Below, in pieces: positions 8,607 to 16,130 of a stretch of DNA of 44,184 nucleotides. The stretch is from Planctomycetaceae bacterium. GTDB lineage: Bacteria; Planctomycetota; Planctomycetia; Planctomycetales; Planctomycetaceae. The translations under genes were made by a program, and so were the position numbers. Positions within the stretch are counted from its first letter, which is position 1, and each line of letters starts with the position of its first letter. The stretch lies in the NCBI GenBank assembly GCA_029259815.1, contig JAJDEJ010000052.1, positions 1 through 44,184 of the forward strand. Reading direction: 5' to 3'. The notes beneath the pieces are model-generated. The model made no database searches and was not told where the DNA came from. It saw only the letters and a program-made list of their open reading frames with translations.

Positions 8607-8626
8607 TCTACCGACCGTACGGTAGA
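8607..8626. promoter_or_regulatory. Palindromic operator, probable TetR binding site
   Basis: TCTACCGACCGTACGGTAGA: perfect 7-bp arms TCTACCG/CGGTAGA around a 6-bp spacer, with a second nested palindrome ACCGTACGGT. It lies about 95 bp upstream of the tetR start and 121 bp upstream of the divergent histidine phosphatase start. Size and symmetry suit a TetR dimer pair and it would allow control of both directions. No protein-binding evidence is available. Confidence 0.65.
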
Positions 8627-8747
8627 CTGTCAATCATTGACTTCGGTAATCGATCAATTCTCCTCGTCATGTGATGCGGACTACCAATCAATTGTGGGTT
8701 CTGTGTCTCTGTTGCATTGAACTCGCTCTCTTCCCAAAGGCCAGTCA

Positions 8748-9467
8748 ATGAGTCAGTTGGTCGTTGTCCGTCACGGACAAGCTTCATTCCTGGCAGAAAA
8801 CTATGACGTTCTCAGCCGGCGCGGGGAGGAGCAAGCAAAGTGTCTTGGCCGACACTGGTGTGCGACGCGCTTTCAAGTTGACGAAGTTTACACTGGACCA
8901 CGTTTGCGACAAAGCCGAACAGCTGAACTTATTGGCAAGTGCTACCAACTTGAGGACTTGGCATGGCCCAAGCCAGTTGAGTTGGCTGCTTGGGATGAGC
9001 ATCAGATCGATCGTGTCATGATCAATCATGGACCTGCATTGGTAGACATGTATCCGGAGATCGGACCTCTGTTGAACTCAGCACGATCGGAGGGCACGCA
9101 TGCAGAGCGTGCCCGACGATTTCAACGTGTGTTCGAGGCAGTCGCGAATCGCTGGGTGGCCGGTGACCCACTTCCCGGCGAAACCGAGACATGGACAGAG
9201 TTCCGAGATCGCGTTGCTGATTCCTTGTCCCACATCGTCCAGAAGGCGGGCCGTGGACGATCGATTGCAATCTTCACATCCGTCGGTCCTGTGACCGTTG
9301 CACTGCAACGGGCCATGGGCTGTGATGACATGACGGCCCTCACAACCGGCTGGCGAGTCTGGAATTGCTCGCTGACCGAGTTTGCCTTTTCGGGTGACCG
9401 CTTTACACTCGACCGCTTCAATGCACTTCCTCATCTGCCCGACCCAGGTGCATGGACCTATCGTTGA
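8748..9467 (+). CDS. Histidine phosphatase superfamily protein
   Basis: Protein of 239 residues with the phosphoglycerate-mutase-like fold. The catalytic RHG is at residues 8-10 (VVVRHGQAS), followed by LSRRGEEQAKCLG and YTGPRLRQSRTAELI; a second conserved region is GETETWTEF, with the acid/base glutamate. The usual late histidine (GH) appears as TSVGPVT, where His is replaced, which is unusual and could change activity. It is the first rightward gene and is followed after 29 bp by an ACAD10/11-like dehydrogenase and then an APH-type kinase. Housed with a kinase that makes a phosphorylated acyl intermediate, it may remove or recycle phosphate; that role is inference. Confidence 0.88.
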   Translation: MSQLVVVRHGQASFLAENYDVLSRRGEEQAKCLGRHWCATRFQVDEVYTGPRLRQSRTAELIGKCYQLEDLAWPKPVELAAWDEHQIDRVMINHGPALVDMYPEIGPLLNSARSEGTHAERARRFQRVFEAVANRWVAGDPLPGETETWTEFRDRVADSLSHIVQKAGRGRSIAIFTSVGPVTVALQRAMGCDDMTALTTGWRVWNCSLTEFAFSGDRFTLDRFNALPHLPDPGAWTYR

Positions 9468-9496
9468 CACTCCTCTCTCAGGCAAGCAGGTGACTC

Positions 9497-10702
9497 ATGG
9501 ACTTCTCCATTCCCGAATCGACACGCGATCTGCTCGGCCGCATCCGAGAGTTCGTCAAGGCGGAGGTCTTCCCGATTGAGGTGATGGCACGTGACACGCC
9601 GTTCCGTGAGTTGCTGCCAGTGTTTGAGGAGAAGCGACAGAAGGTTCGGAATATGGGTCTGTGGACTCCGCAAATCCCCAAAGAGTATGGAGGCGTTGGT
9701 CTCACATTCCTCGACCATGGGATGGTCAGCGAAGAGTTGGCACGCAGTCCGTATGGTCACTTCTGCTTCAACTGCCAAGCTCCCGACGCGGGAAACATGG
9801 AAATCCTGATCGAGTACGGCAGCGACGAACAGAAGGAGAAATGGCTGAAGCCGTTGCTGGCGGGCAAAATCCGCAGCTGTTTCTCCATGACCGAGCCGGA
9901 TTGCCCCGGCTCGAACCCTGTGTGGATGAACACGACCGCCGTCCGTGAGGGGGACGAGTATGTCATCAACGGACATAAGTGGTTCACGTCGTCCGCTGAC
10001 GGGGCCGCGTTTGCAGTCGTCATGGCGACAACGAATCCCGATGCTCCGCCACATGGCCGGGCCAGTCAAATTCTCGTGCCGACCGACACGCCTGGCTTCG
10101 AACTCGTCCGCAATATCTCCTGCATGGGCCACGAAGGGAGCGACTGGGACACTCATTGTGAGGTGAAGTACGAGAACTGTCGCGTGCCGGTCGAGAATCG
10201 ACTGGGCGAGGAAGGGGCAGGGTTCGCGATTGCCCAGTCGCGTCTGGGGCCGGGGCGGATTCATCACTGCATGCGCTGGATCGGCATCGCTGAGCGTTCA
10301 CTCGACCTGATGTGTCAGCGTGCTGCTTCGCGCGAGCTCGCACCGGGTGTCCCACTGGCGACGAAGCAAACGATTCAAAACTGGATCGCCGAGAGTCGGG
10401 CAGCCATCAACGCTGCTCGACTGATGGTCTTGCATGCCGGTTGGAAGATCGATCAGGTTGGCAGCCGCGAAGCTCGGGTTGAGATCTCAGCCATCAAGTT
10501 CTCTGTCGCGGACGTCATGTTGACAGTGATCGACAAAGCCGTGCAGGCACATGGAGCGATGGGGATCAGCGACGACACGATCCTCGCATTCTTCTACCGC
10601 AACGAACGCGCCTCCCGCATCTACGACGGCCCAGACGAAGTTCACAAAGGCGTCATCGCCAGACAGATGCTCAAACAGTATGGGGTCGACACGAGGAAGT
10701 AA
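9497..10702 (+). CDS. Acyl-CoA dehydrogenase, ACAD10/ACAD11-like
   Basis: Dehydrogenase of 401 residues. Typical blocks: PKEYGGVGLTFLDHGMVSEE (N-domain), CFSMTEPDCPGSNPVWMNTT (substrate/FAD loop), VINGHKWFTSSADGA, and VQAHGAMGISDDTILAFFYR. Near the C-terminus the family YEGT motif is replaced by IYDGPDEVH (375-383), with Asp377 at the catalytic glutamate position. The DGPDEVH signature is characteristic of the dehydrogenase half of mammalian ACAD10/ACAD11 and of bacterial homologues. In mammals this domain is fused to an APH-type kinase, and here the kinase is the next gene. Family knowledge points to phosphorylated 4-hydroxyacyl-CoA substrates. A GTGGC-type palindromic repeat lies directly after the stop codon. 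Confidence 0.93.
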   Translation: MDFSIPESTRDLLGRIREFVKAEVFPIEVMARDTPFRELLPVFEEKRQKVRNMGLWTPQIPKEYGGVGLTFLDHGMVSEELARSPYGHFCFNCQAPDAGNMEILIEYGSDEQKEKWLKPLLAGKIRSCFSMTEPDCPGSNPVWMNTTAVREGDEYVINGHKWFTSSADGAAFAVVMATTNPDAPPHGRASQILVPTDTPGFELVRNISCMGHEGSDWDTHCEVKYENCRVPVENRLGEEGAGFAIAQSRLGPGRIHHCMRWIGIAERSLDLMCQRAASRELAPGVPLATKQTIQNWIAESRAAINAARLMVLHAGWKIDQVGSREARVEISAIKFSVADVMLTVIDKAVQAHGAMGISDDTILAFFYRNERASRIYDGPDEVHKGVIARQMLKQYGVDTRK

Positions 10703-10715
10703 TGACATGACGTCG

Positions 10716-10804
10716 CGTGGCGGGGTCAGGAGCGCAGCGGATGGCCCCGGGCTGAGGGCGCGGAATGTCAGGGCCATCCCGTTGGTCTGACCCTGCCACC
10801 CAAC
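10716..10804. repeat. Dispersed inverted repeat, GTGGC/GCCAC family, copy A
   Basis: Left arm GTGGCGGGGTCAGGAG and following CGCAGCGGATGGCCCC (10717-10748); right arm GGGCCATCCCGTTGGTCTGA plus CCCTGCCACCCAAC (10771-10804). The arms are imperfect inverted repeats, forming a long hairpin about 15 bp after the dehydrogenase stop. Related copies are at 11933-12043 and inside 13100-13235. Confidence 0.8.
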
Positions 10805-10844
10805 CTGAATTATCCGCCGTGACGCTCCACCAGGAAGCAATACC

Positions 10845-11915
10845 ATGACGATCTCCATCGATCAGCCCAAGGCGATCCGTAAGGGCGAAGAGTTCGACAC
10901 GGTCGCTTTGGAGAGGCATCTTTTCGCAGAGCTGGCAGAAGCGAGCGGTCCACTGACGGTCGAGCAGTTCCCCAGTGGGTTCTCCAATCTGACGTACCTC
11001 ATCCGCTTGGGCGATCAGGAACTGGTTCTGCGACGACCGCCCTTCGGTAATCAGGTGAAGTCAGCTCATGATATGAGCCGAGAGTACAAGGTGCTCTCGC
11101 GACTGTGTGAGGTCTACTCACCCGCTCCGCGACCACTGTTGTTCTGTCAGGATCATGATGTCATCGGCGATGACTTCTATGTGATGGAACGTCGGCAGGG
11201 CGTCATTCTGCGGCAGTCGAACGCACCGGAAGAGTTGACGACCGATCCCAATCTCGCACGTAGCCTGTGTGAATCATTCATCGATAACCTCGCCGACCTG
11301 CACCTGCTCGACTACAAAGCGGCCGGTCTTGGCGATCTCGGCAAACCGAATGGGTACGTCGAACGTCAGGTCACCGGATGGGCACGTCGCTACGAGAAGG
11401 CGAAAACGGACGAATACGCCGACGTCGAACGCCTCAGCGCCTGGCTCATCGAACACATGCCGAGCGACGGTGGGGCGGTCCTCATCCATAACGACTACAA
11501 GTACGATAACCTCGTGCTCGATCCCCATGATCTCACCCGCATCGAAGCGGTGCTCGATTGGGAGATGGCGACGATCGGCGATCCGCTGTCTGACCTTGGC
11601 ACATCACTCGCCTACTGGACGGAAGCGACAGACCCGTCGCTCAGCGAGATGATCAACTTTGGCCCGACCACGATTCCCGGCAGTCTCACACGCCGCGAAC
11701 TGGCCGACCGCTATGCACGCCGGACGGGGTTCGACGTCTCGAACATTCAGTACTTCTACAGCTTTGGTCAGTTCAAATTGGCCGTTATCCTGCAACAGAT
11801 TTACGCTCGCTATCACCGCGGACACACCCAGGACGAACGCTTCGCCCATCTGAATGACACAGTCGCCGCCCTCGGGACAAGAGGTATGGACGCGGTAAGC
11901 TCGGGCAAGTTTTGA
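10845..11915 (+). CDS. APH-family phosphotransferase, ACAD11 kinase-domain/LvaA-like
   Basis: Kinase-fold protein of 356 residues. Blocks in order: FPSGFSNLTYLIRL (42-55), LVLRRPPFG (60-68, ATP-site region), AHDMSREYKVLSRL (74-87), the catalytic loop HNDYKYDN (215-222, HxDxxxxN of Brenner type) and VLDWEMATIGDPLSDLG (236-252, metal-binding DWE). The VLRRPP and AHxMxREYxVL blocks mark the subgroup that includes the kinase half of ACAD10/11 and LvaA rather than antibiotic kinases. LvaA phosphorylates the 4-hydroxyl of 4-hydroxyacyl-CoA. The upstream ACAD10/11-like gene is its natural partner, separated by 142 bp containing a palindromic repeat. Substrate chain length is unknown. Confidence 0.92.
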   Translation: MTISIDQPKAIRKGEEFDTVALERHLFAELAEASGPLTVEQFPSGFSNLTYLIRLGDQELVLRRPPFGNQVKSAHDMSREYKVLSRLCEVYSPAPRPLLFCQDHDVIGDDFYVMERRQGVILRQSNAPEELTTDPNLARSLCESFIDNLADLHLLDYKAAGLGDLGKPNGYVERQVTGWARRYEKAKTDEYADVERLSAWLIEHMPSDGGAVLIHNDYKYDNLVLDPHDLTRIEAVLDWEMATIGDPLSDLGTSLAYWTEATDPSLSEMINFGPTTIPGSLTRRELADRYARRTGFDVSNIQYFYSFGQFKLAVILQQIYARYHRGHTQDERFAHLNDTVAALGTRGMDAVSSGKF

Positions 11916-11932
11916 CTTGGAACACAACCTGA

Positions 11933-12043
11933 GTGGGTAGCACGCCCTGACGTCAGGAAGGGCGTGGTGCACGGCTCATCCATCTTCATCGACTGACACA
12001 TCGCACGCCACGCCCTTCCCGTTGGTCAGAGCGTGCCACCCAT
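11933..12043. repeat. Dispersed inverted repeat, GTGGC/GCCAC family, copy B
   Basis: Left arm GTGGGTAGCACGCCCTGACG then TCAGGAAGGGCGTGG (11933-11967); right arm CCACGCCCTTCCCGTTGG then TCAGAGCGTGCCACCCA (12008-12042). The arms pair imperfectly over about 35 bp with a 40-bp loop. It fills most of the 182-bp gap between the kinase and the SDR, and could attenuate readthrough. Confidence 0.8.
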
Positions 12044-12097
12044 CCCATCGAGAATCACTCACTCCCAATCGTTGGCATCATCTTCAGGAAGACTCTC

Positions 12098-12925
12098 ATG
12101 AGCGAACGTACACTCAGCGGCAAAACCCTGTTCATCACCGGTGCCAGTCGCGGGATCGGCAAAGCGATCGCCTTACGGGCAGCTCGGGATGGAGCCAACG
12201 TGGCCATCGTCGCCAAGACCGCTGAGCCTCACCCGAAGTTACCCGGAACGATCTATTCAGCTGTCGAGGAGGTCGAAGTGGCGGGCGGCAAGGGGCTTGC
12301 GATCCAGACGGACATCCGTCACGAGGAACAGGTTGAGGCGGCGGTTAAAAAAACAGTCGACACGTTCGGCGGCATCGACATCCTGGTGAACAACGCGAGT
12401 GCCATCTTTCTGGCCGGCACGCTGGAAACTCCGATGAAGCGATACGACCTCATGCACTCGGTGAACGTTCGTGGCACGTACCTCTGCTCACAAAAATGCA
12501 TCCCACACCTGCTGAAGGCCGACAACCCGCACGTGCTTAACCTGTCGCCGCCACTCAATATGGAGGCCAAGTGGTTTGCTGGGCACGTGGCTTACACCAT
12601 GGCCAAGTTTGGCATGAGTGAGTGCGTGCTGGGGATGGCTGCTGAGTTCAAGGATCGGGGCGTCGCATTCAACGCCTTGTGGCCCCGAACGACCATCGCA
12701 ACCGCTGCCGTGCAAAACCTCTTGGGGGGCGATCAGATGATCAGCCGCTCACGGAAACCTGAGATCATGGCGGATGCGGCCCACGCCATCTTCACTCGTG
12801 ACAGCAAGGTGTGCACGGGCAACTTCTTCGTCGATGAAGACCTCCTCAAAGAGGAAGGTGTGACCGACTTCAACCAGTATGCCATCACCCCCGGAGGAGA
12901 ACTCATGCCGGACTTCTTTGTGTAA
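12098..12925 (+). CDS. SDR family oxidoreductase, HSDL2-like
   Basis: Short-chain dehydrogenase of 275 residues. TGASRGIG is at 14-21, NNAS at 98-101, and the active site is Ser150, Tyr166, Lys170. The block LNLSPPLNMEAKWFAGHVAY followed by TMAKFGMS is characteristic of the HSDL2 subgroup, as is the C-terminal stretch EGVTDFNQYAITPGGELMPD. HSDL2 proteins are linked to fatty-acid metabolism but their substrates are poorly defined. The only other support is position: it follows the dehydrogenase/kinase pair, where a hydroxyacyl-CoA dehydrogenase would fit. An SDR (LvaD) is also part of the levulinate pathway, a parallel rather than proof. Confidence 0.9.
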   Translation: MSERTLSGKTLFITGASRGIGKAIALRAARDGANVAIVAKTAEPHPKLPGTIYSAVEEVEVAGGKGLAIQTDIRHEEQVEAAVKKTVDTFGGIDILVNNASAIFLAGTLETPMKRYDLMHSVNVRGTYLCSQKCIPHLLKADNPHVLNLSPPLNMEAKWFAGHVAYTMAKFGMSECVLGMAAEFKDRGVAFNALWPRTTIATAAVQNLLGGDQMISRSRKPEIMADAAHAIFTRDSKVCTGNFFVDEDLLKEEGVTDFNQYAITPGGELMPDFFV

Positions 12926-12934
12926 TGCTTGAAT

Positions 12935-12962
12935 CCCCCAAGCCGACGGCTCTGCCGTCGAA
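12935..12962. repeat. CGACGGC/GCCGTCG hairpin repeat, copy 1
   Basis: CGACGGC-TCT-GCCGTCG (12944-12960) is a perfect 7-bp stem with a 3-nt loop, preceded by CCCAAGC. It lies 10 bp after the SDR stop and recurs twice, in opposite orientation, at 40085-40203. The position fits a transcript-end hairpin, though no T-run follows. Confidence 0.75.
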
Positions 12963-12999
12963 CGACCATGCTCGGACATGTGTGACGAGAGCACTGTTT

Positions 13000-13052
13000 C
13001 TCATGCCGTCATTCCCACTTCTCATGCCGTCATTCCCGCGCAGGCGGGAATC
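13000..13052. repeat. CTCATGCCGTCATTCCC direct repeat and REP-like hairpin
   Basis: CTCATGCCGTCATTCCC occurs twice (13000-13016 and 13021-13037). The second copy runs into ATTCCCGC-GCAG-GCGGGAAT (13032-13051), an 8-bp stem with 4-nt loop. Hairpins of the type CATTCCCGCGCAGGCGGGAATCC are widespread intergenic repeats in many bacteria. Confidence 0.75.
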
Positions 13053-13099
13053 CAGCGACCACAGTTGCCATCCCAGAGAGAGTGCCAGTGCTCACCCTT

Positions 13100-13235
13100 C
13101 TAGGCTCTGTCCCAAAACTATGGGGTGGCCGGGTCTGGACCGAAGGGAAGGCCCGGACTTCGAGCGTGCAGGGCCATCCGCTTCGCTACTGACCCTGCCA
13201 CCCACCTCTGCCTGGAGTTTCGGGACAGAGCCTAG
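13100..13235. repeat. MITE-like element enclosing GTGGC repeat copy C
   Basis: Terminal inverted repeats of 20 bp, CTAGGCTCTGTCCCAAAACT (13100-13119) and AGTTTCGGGACAGAGCCTAG (13216-13235), differ by one base pair. Inside are arms of the GTGGC/GCCAC family: GGGGTGGCCGGGTCTGG (13122-13138) and CTACTGACCCTGCCACCCA (13186-13204). The ends are the size and shape of IS termini, and TA or CTAG could be the target duplication, which fits IS5-group-like insertion. No ORF is inside, so it would be a non-autonomous element. It lies in the 399-bp gap between convergent genes; nothing else coding is seen there. Confidence 0.65.
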
Positions 13236-13324
13236 TTTCTCGCCTGCGGGGGAAAGACGAGAAATTTCGGCGTTTTCAACGAGCACGACCGCAGACCGGT
13301 TGACTTGAGAGGCGACAGAATGAT

Positions 13325-14305
13325 TCAATCGCGAACCGTGAGCACGACCTTGCCCATCGCCTGTCGGTTGACGAACACGTTGAGAGCAGCGACGTATTGC
13401 TCCAGCGGAAACGTTTGTGAGACGTACGGCTTGAGGTCGCCCTTCTCGAAGAGTTTGAACAACTCCTGAGTATTCTCCCGAGAGACCTGTGGCTCACGCT
13501 GACGGAAGGCGCCCCAGAAGACGCCGACGAGGGCACAACCCTTCAAGAGGGCGAGATTCGTGGGATACTTGGGAATCGTCCCGCTGGTGAAACCGACGAC
13601 AAGGATCCGGCCCTTCCAGTTGATGCAGCGGGTCGCCTGTTCGAACAGGTCGCCACCAACGGGGTCATCAATGACATCTGCCCCTTTTCCGTCGGTCAGT
13701 TCTTTCACCTTGTCCTTGAGGTTGCCGTCGCCGTAGTTCACGAGTTCGTCAGCCCCGTGCTGCTTGGCGATCTCCAACTTGGAGTCGGTGCTGGCGGCAG
13801 CGATGACGCGGGCTCCGTACGCCTTGCCGAGCTCGACGGCTGCCAGTCCCACGCCGCCGCTGGCCCCAAGAACGAGCAACGTCTCGCCCGACTGCAACTG
13901 AGCCCGCTGCTTGAGAGCGTGGATCGAGGTGCCGTACGTCATGCCGAATCCTGCAGCCGTGGTGAAGTCCATACGATCCGGAATCGGGTCGACCTCACTC
14001 GCTTTGCAGACGACACGCTCTCCCATGCCTCCGATGCCGGGCAGGGCCATCACCCGCTGGCCAACATTGAGGTCCGTCACTCCTTCGCCCACTTCGGAGA
14101 TCACCCCCGCGACCTCAGCCCCCGGCGTAAAGGGAAACGGCGGCTGGAACTGATACTTTCCGGCGATCTGTAGTGTGTCAGGGAAGTTCAAGCCCGCTGC
14201 ATGAACGTCAATCAGTACCTGGCCCTGGGCGACATCAGGGTCCGGGATTTGCTCCAGTGTGAGATTCTCAGGAGGACCGTACGATTGGCAGACGACAGCT
14301 TTCAT
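13325..14305 (-). CDS. NADPH:quinone reductase-like zinc-independent MDR protein
   Basis: Medium-chain dehydrogenase/reductase of 326 residues, quinone oxidoreductase (QOR) subgroup. It has MKAVVCQSYGPPENL at the N-terminus, GLNFPDTL (38-45), PFTPGAEVAGVI (58-69), and the cofactor motif GASGGVG (147-153). Structural and catalytic zinc ligands of alcohol dehydrogenases are absent. Start: the frame is open to 14392, but the ATG at 14305 matches the family N-terminus. It converges on the acyl-CoA island and could reduce an enoyl or quinone compound with NADPH. A link to the island rests only on proximity. Confidence 0.9.
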   Translation of the reverse strand: MKAVVCQSYGPPENLTLEQIPDPDVAQGQVLIDVHAAGLNFPDTLQIAGKYQFQPPFPFTPGAEVAGVISEVGEGVTDLNVGQRVMALPGIGGMGERVVCKASEVDPIPDRMDFTTAAGFGMTYGTSIHALKQRAQLQSGETLLVLGASGGVGLAAVELGKAYGARVIAAASTDSKLEIAKQHGADELVNYGDGNLKDKVKELTDGKGADVIDDPVGGDLFEQATRCINWKGRILVVGFTSGTIPKYPTNLALLKGCALVGVFWGAFRQREPQVSRENTQELFKLFEKGDLKPYVSQTFPLEQYVAALNVFVNRQAMGKVVLTVRD

Positions 14306-14906
14306 TGCGTTTTCACACTCTTCGACAAGGCGGTCATGAGACTGATGTTGGGAAGCAGTATATCGCTTCATCTCGGCGAAGCGATGATGCACGGCGTGAA
14401 CCGATCGAGGTGTCCAGTGTCTGGTTGCGGGGGCGAGAAAAAATCTGCCGGTTGGGTTTGAGGATGGGTTCGGTCCATCTCATGTCGTGTTAGCAAACCT
14501 TTCCGGCTCATGCTGATTGACTCAACTTGATCTGGCGATCACGACGATTCGGGGGAATGGTTGATTCTAAAATCTGAGCCTTCGTAGAATTGAGCGACGT
14601 CGACCAGATCGCCTGATCGGCACAGTAGGAATTGTTTGCCACCCTTGGGACCCAGTTTCATTCACTCGTGGCCATGCTCCATGTCAGTCAAAGTGTTCCA
14701 TGTTCACTCAGTTCGTCGAGTTGAATCCTCACAACAGTGGCGGATGACCGATGGCTGCGGCTGTTTCGTTCCGGCGTGAGGCCGGATCTTCTCTCAGGCA
14801 AGTCCTCTTCCACTCTCATTGAGCGACATCAGGCCAAACAGACCGCTGGCTGTCCTCACCCTCTCCCGCGTCCACGAACTGCGACGACGCATCAAGGAAC
14901 TCCATC
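14306..14906. other. Intergenic region between divergent genes, no gene seen
   Basis: About 600 bp separate the quinone-reductase-like gene and serine acetyltransferase, which diverge. Short frames here have no recognisable content. One clear element is the palindrome at 14362-14385. Promoters for both genes are expected here but I could not assign them with confidence. Confidence 0.6.
14362..14385. promoter_or_regulatory. Perfect inverted repeat, possible operator
   Basis: ATCGCTTC and GAAGCGAT form perfect 8-bp arms around 8 bp, 57-80 bp upstream of the quinone-reductase-like start codon. The placement suits an operator or transcript hairpin; no regulator gene is adjacent. Confidence 0.35.
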
Positions 14907-15842
14907 ATGGCGACGGACTTTGAACGCAAAGAGCAGCTGTCCGAACTCACTGATCTGATCGTCGACAGCTATCAGGACATCGGAATCATCAATCACTTGG
15001 GGCATTGCCCGCTCCCCAGTTCTCTGGAGATCGTTGAGATCATTCAAGACCTGGCTGAGATTCTGTATCCGGGTTATCGTCGGCGACAGAATCTGCATAT
15101 GGGGAACGTCACTTATTATGTCGGCGACCTCGTCGACGGCCTGCACGATCGTCTCACTCAACAGATTGCCCGTGCACTTCGCTACGACTACGACCGCGTG
15201 CACGGTTCGGACTGTGATAAGAAGCGGGCAATCGACTTTGAGGCACAGGGACAGGCAACGGCGATCGACTTTCTGGAATCTCTGCCCGACATCCGCCGCA
15301 TGCTCGCACTCGATGTGCAAGCCGCTTACGAGGGTGACCCCGCAGCAAGCGGAATCGACGAGATCATCTTTTGCTATCCGGGGCTCGAAGCGATCACGGT
15401 CCATCGCATCGCCCACGAACTCCATCGTCGAGAGGTGCCGCTGATCCCACGCATCATGGCTGAGTGGGTCCACAGTCGGACAGGGATCGACATCCATCCG
15501 GGCGCTCAGATCGGCCCGTCATTCTTCATCGATCACGGAACGGGTGTGGTGATCGGCGAGACGTGCGAGATTGCCGCTCACGTGAAGGTCTACCAAAGCG
15601 TAACCCTGGGAGCTCTCAGCTTTCCTAGGGACGAACAGGGCAACATCGTCCGGGACACGAAGCGGCATCCGACAATTGAAGAGGGAGTGGTGATCTACTC
15701 AAACGCCACGGTTCTCGGCGGAGACACGATCATCGGAGCCAACTCAGTGATCGGTGCGGGCGTCTCGCTCACACGAAGCGTCGAGCCGAATACGGTCGTC
15801 ACGGTCGAGAAGCCGTCTTTGCGATTCCGTGAGGCTTCGTAG
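14907..15842 (+). CDS. cysE: Serine O-acetyltransferase, EpsC/SrpH type
   Basis: Acetyltransferase of 311 residues that makes O-acetylserine from serine and acetyl-CoA, the precursor of cysteine. The N-terminal half is helical (1-190). The C-terminal left-handed beta-helix shows hexapeptide repeats, with [20 protein letters not shown] then [11 protein letters not shown], containing the catalytic His/Asp pair, followed by [15 protein letters not shown]. The long N-terminal extension places it in the EpsC subgroup rather than short enterobacterial CysE. An AAGGA lies about 8 bp before the ATG. A 7-bp hairpin follows 1 bp after the stop. No other cysteine gene is adjacent. Confidence 0.92.
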   Translation: MATDFERKEQLSELTDLIVDSYQDIGIINHLGHCPLPSSLEIVEIIQDLAEILYPGYRRRQNLHMGNVTYYVGDLVDGLHDRLTQQIARALRYDYDRVHGSDCDKKRAIDFEAQGQATAIDFLESLPDIRRMLALDVQAAYEGDPAASGIDEIIFCYPGLEAITVHRIAHELHRREVPLIPRIMAEWVHSRTGIDIHPGAQIGPSFFIDHGTGVVIGETCEIAAHVKVYQSVTLGALSFPRDEQGNIVRDTKRHPTIEEGVVIYSNATVLGGDTIIGANSVIGAGVSLTRSVEPNTVVTVEKPSLRFREAS

Positions 15843-15843
15843 A

Positions 15844-15860
15844 GCAAGCTGCCAGCTTGC
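15844..15860. terminator. Hairpin at the 3' end of cysE, GCAAGCT/AGCTTGC
   Basis: GCAAGCT-GCC-AGCTTGC is a perfect 7-bp stem with a 3-nt loop, one base after the cysE stop and 38 bp past the 3' end of the SRP RNA on the other strand. It could end transcripts from both directions. There is no T-tract, so it may instead be one of the palindromic repeats common in these genomes. Confidence 0.45.
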
Positions 15861-15898
15861 GGGACTCTCCATCGGCGCAAAGATGCGGGGCAGCGGAA

Positions 15899-15993
15899 GG
15901 CTACCTCCGAACGCACCTGGGGACGCAGTGCTTAGGGCTGCTCGGTTTCCCGCCTGACCCGGTTCACATGGCCCCACCGCGCCGGAGGCAGCC
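15899..15993 (-). ncRNA. ffs: Signal recognition particle RNA (4.5S-type, small bacterial)
   Basis: On the minus strand the core reads GTGAACCGGGTCAGG then CGGGAAACCGAGCAGCC, the conserved SRP RNA domain IV: GGTCAGG on one side, AGCAGCC on the other, and a CGG-GAAA-CCG stem with GNRA tetraloop that Ffh binds. The outer ends pair: GGCTGCCTCCG at the 5' end (15993 down) with CGGAGGTAGCC at the 3' end (to 15899), including one G-U pair. Total about 95 nt, the short type without an Alu domain. It lies between cysE and dnaX, opposite to both. A possible promoter upstream is TTGCAT (16065-16060), 17 bp, TAGCCT (16042-16037), a weak match. Confidence 0.93.
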
Positions 15994-16130
15994 TTCTGGT
16001 GCCCTGCGGTCTCTTTCGACCAACTTGAGATGTGGCAGGCTATCGCATCGCACGAGTGGATGCAAACCTCGCTGGCTCGCTGATATGATGGCTTCTTGAA
16101 GCCCATTCCTTCAGCGATCGCTAAACTGCT

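Noticed and set aside
9458..10267. A 269-residue minus-strand frame opposite the ACAD10/11-like gene
   Set aside because: Shadow of a strongly conserved plus-strand gene; no motif of its own.
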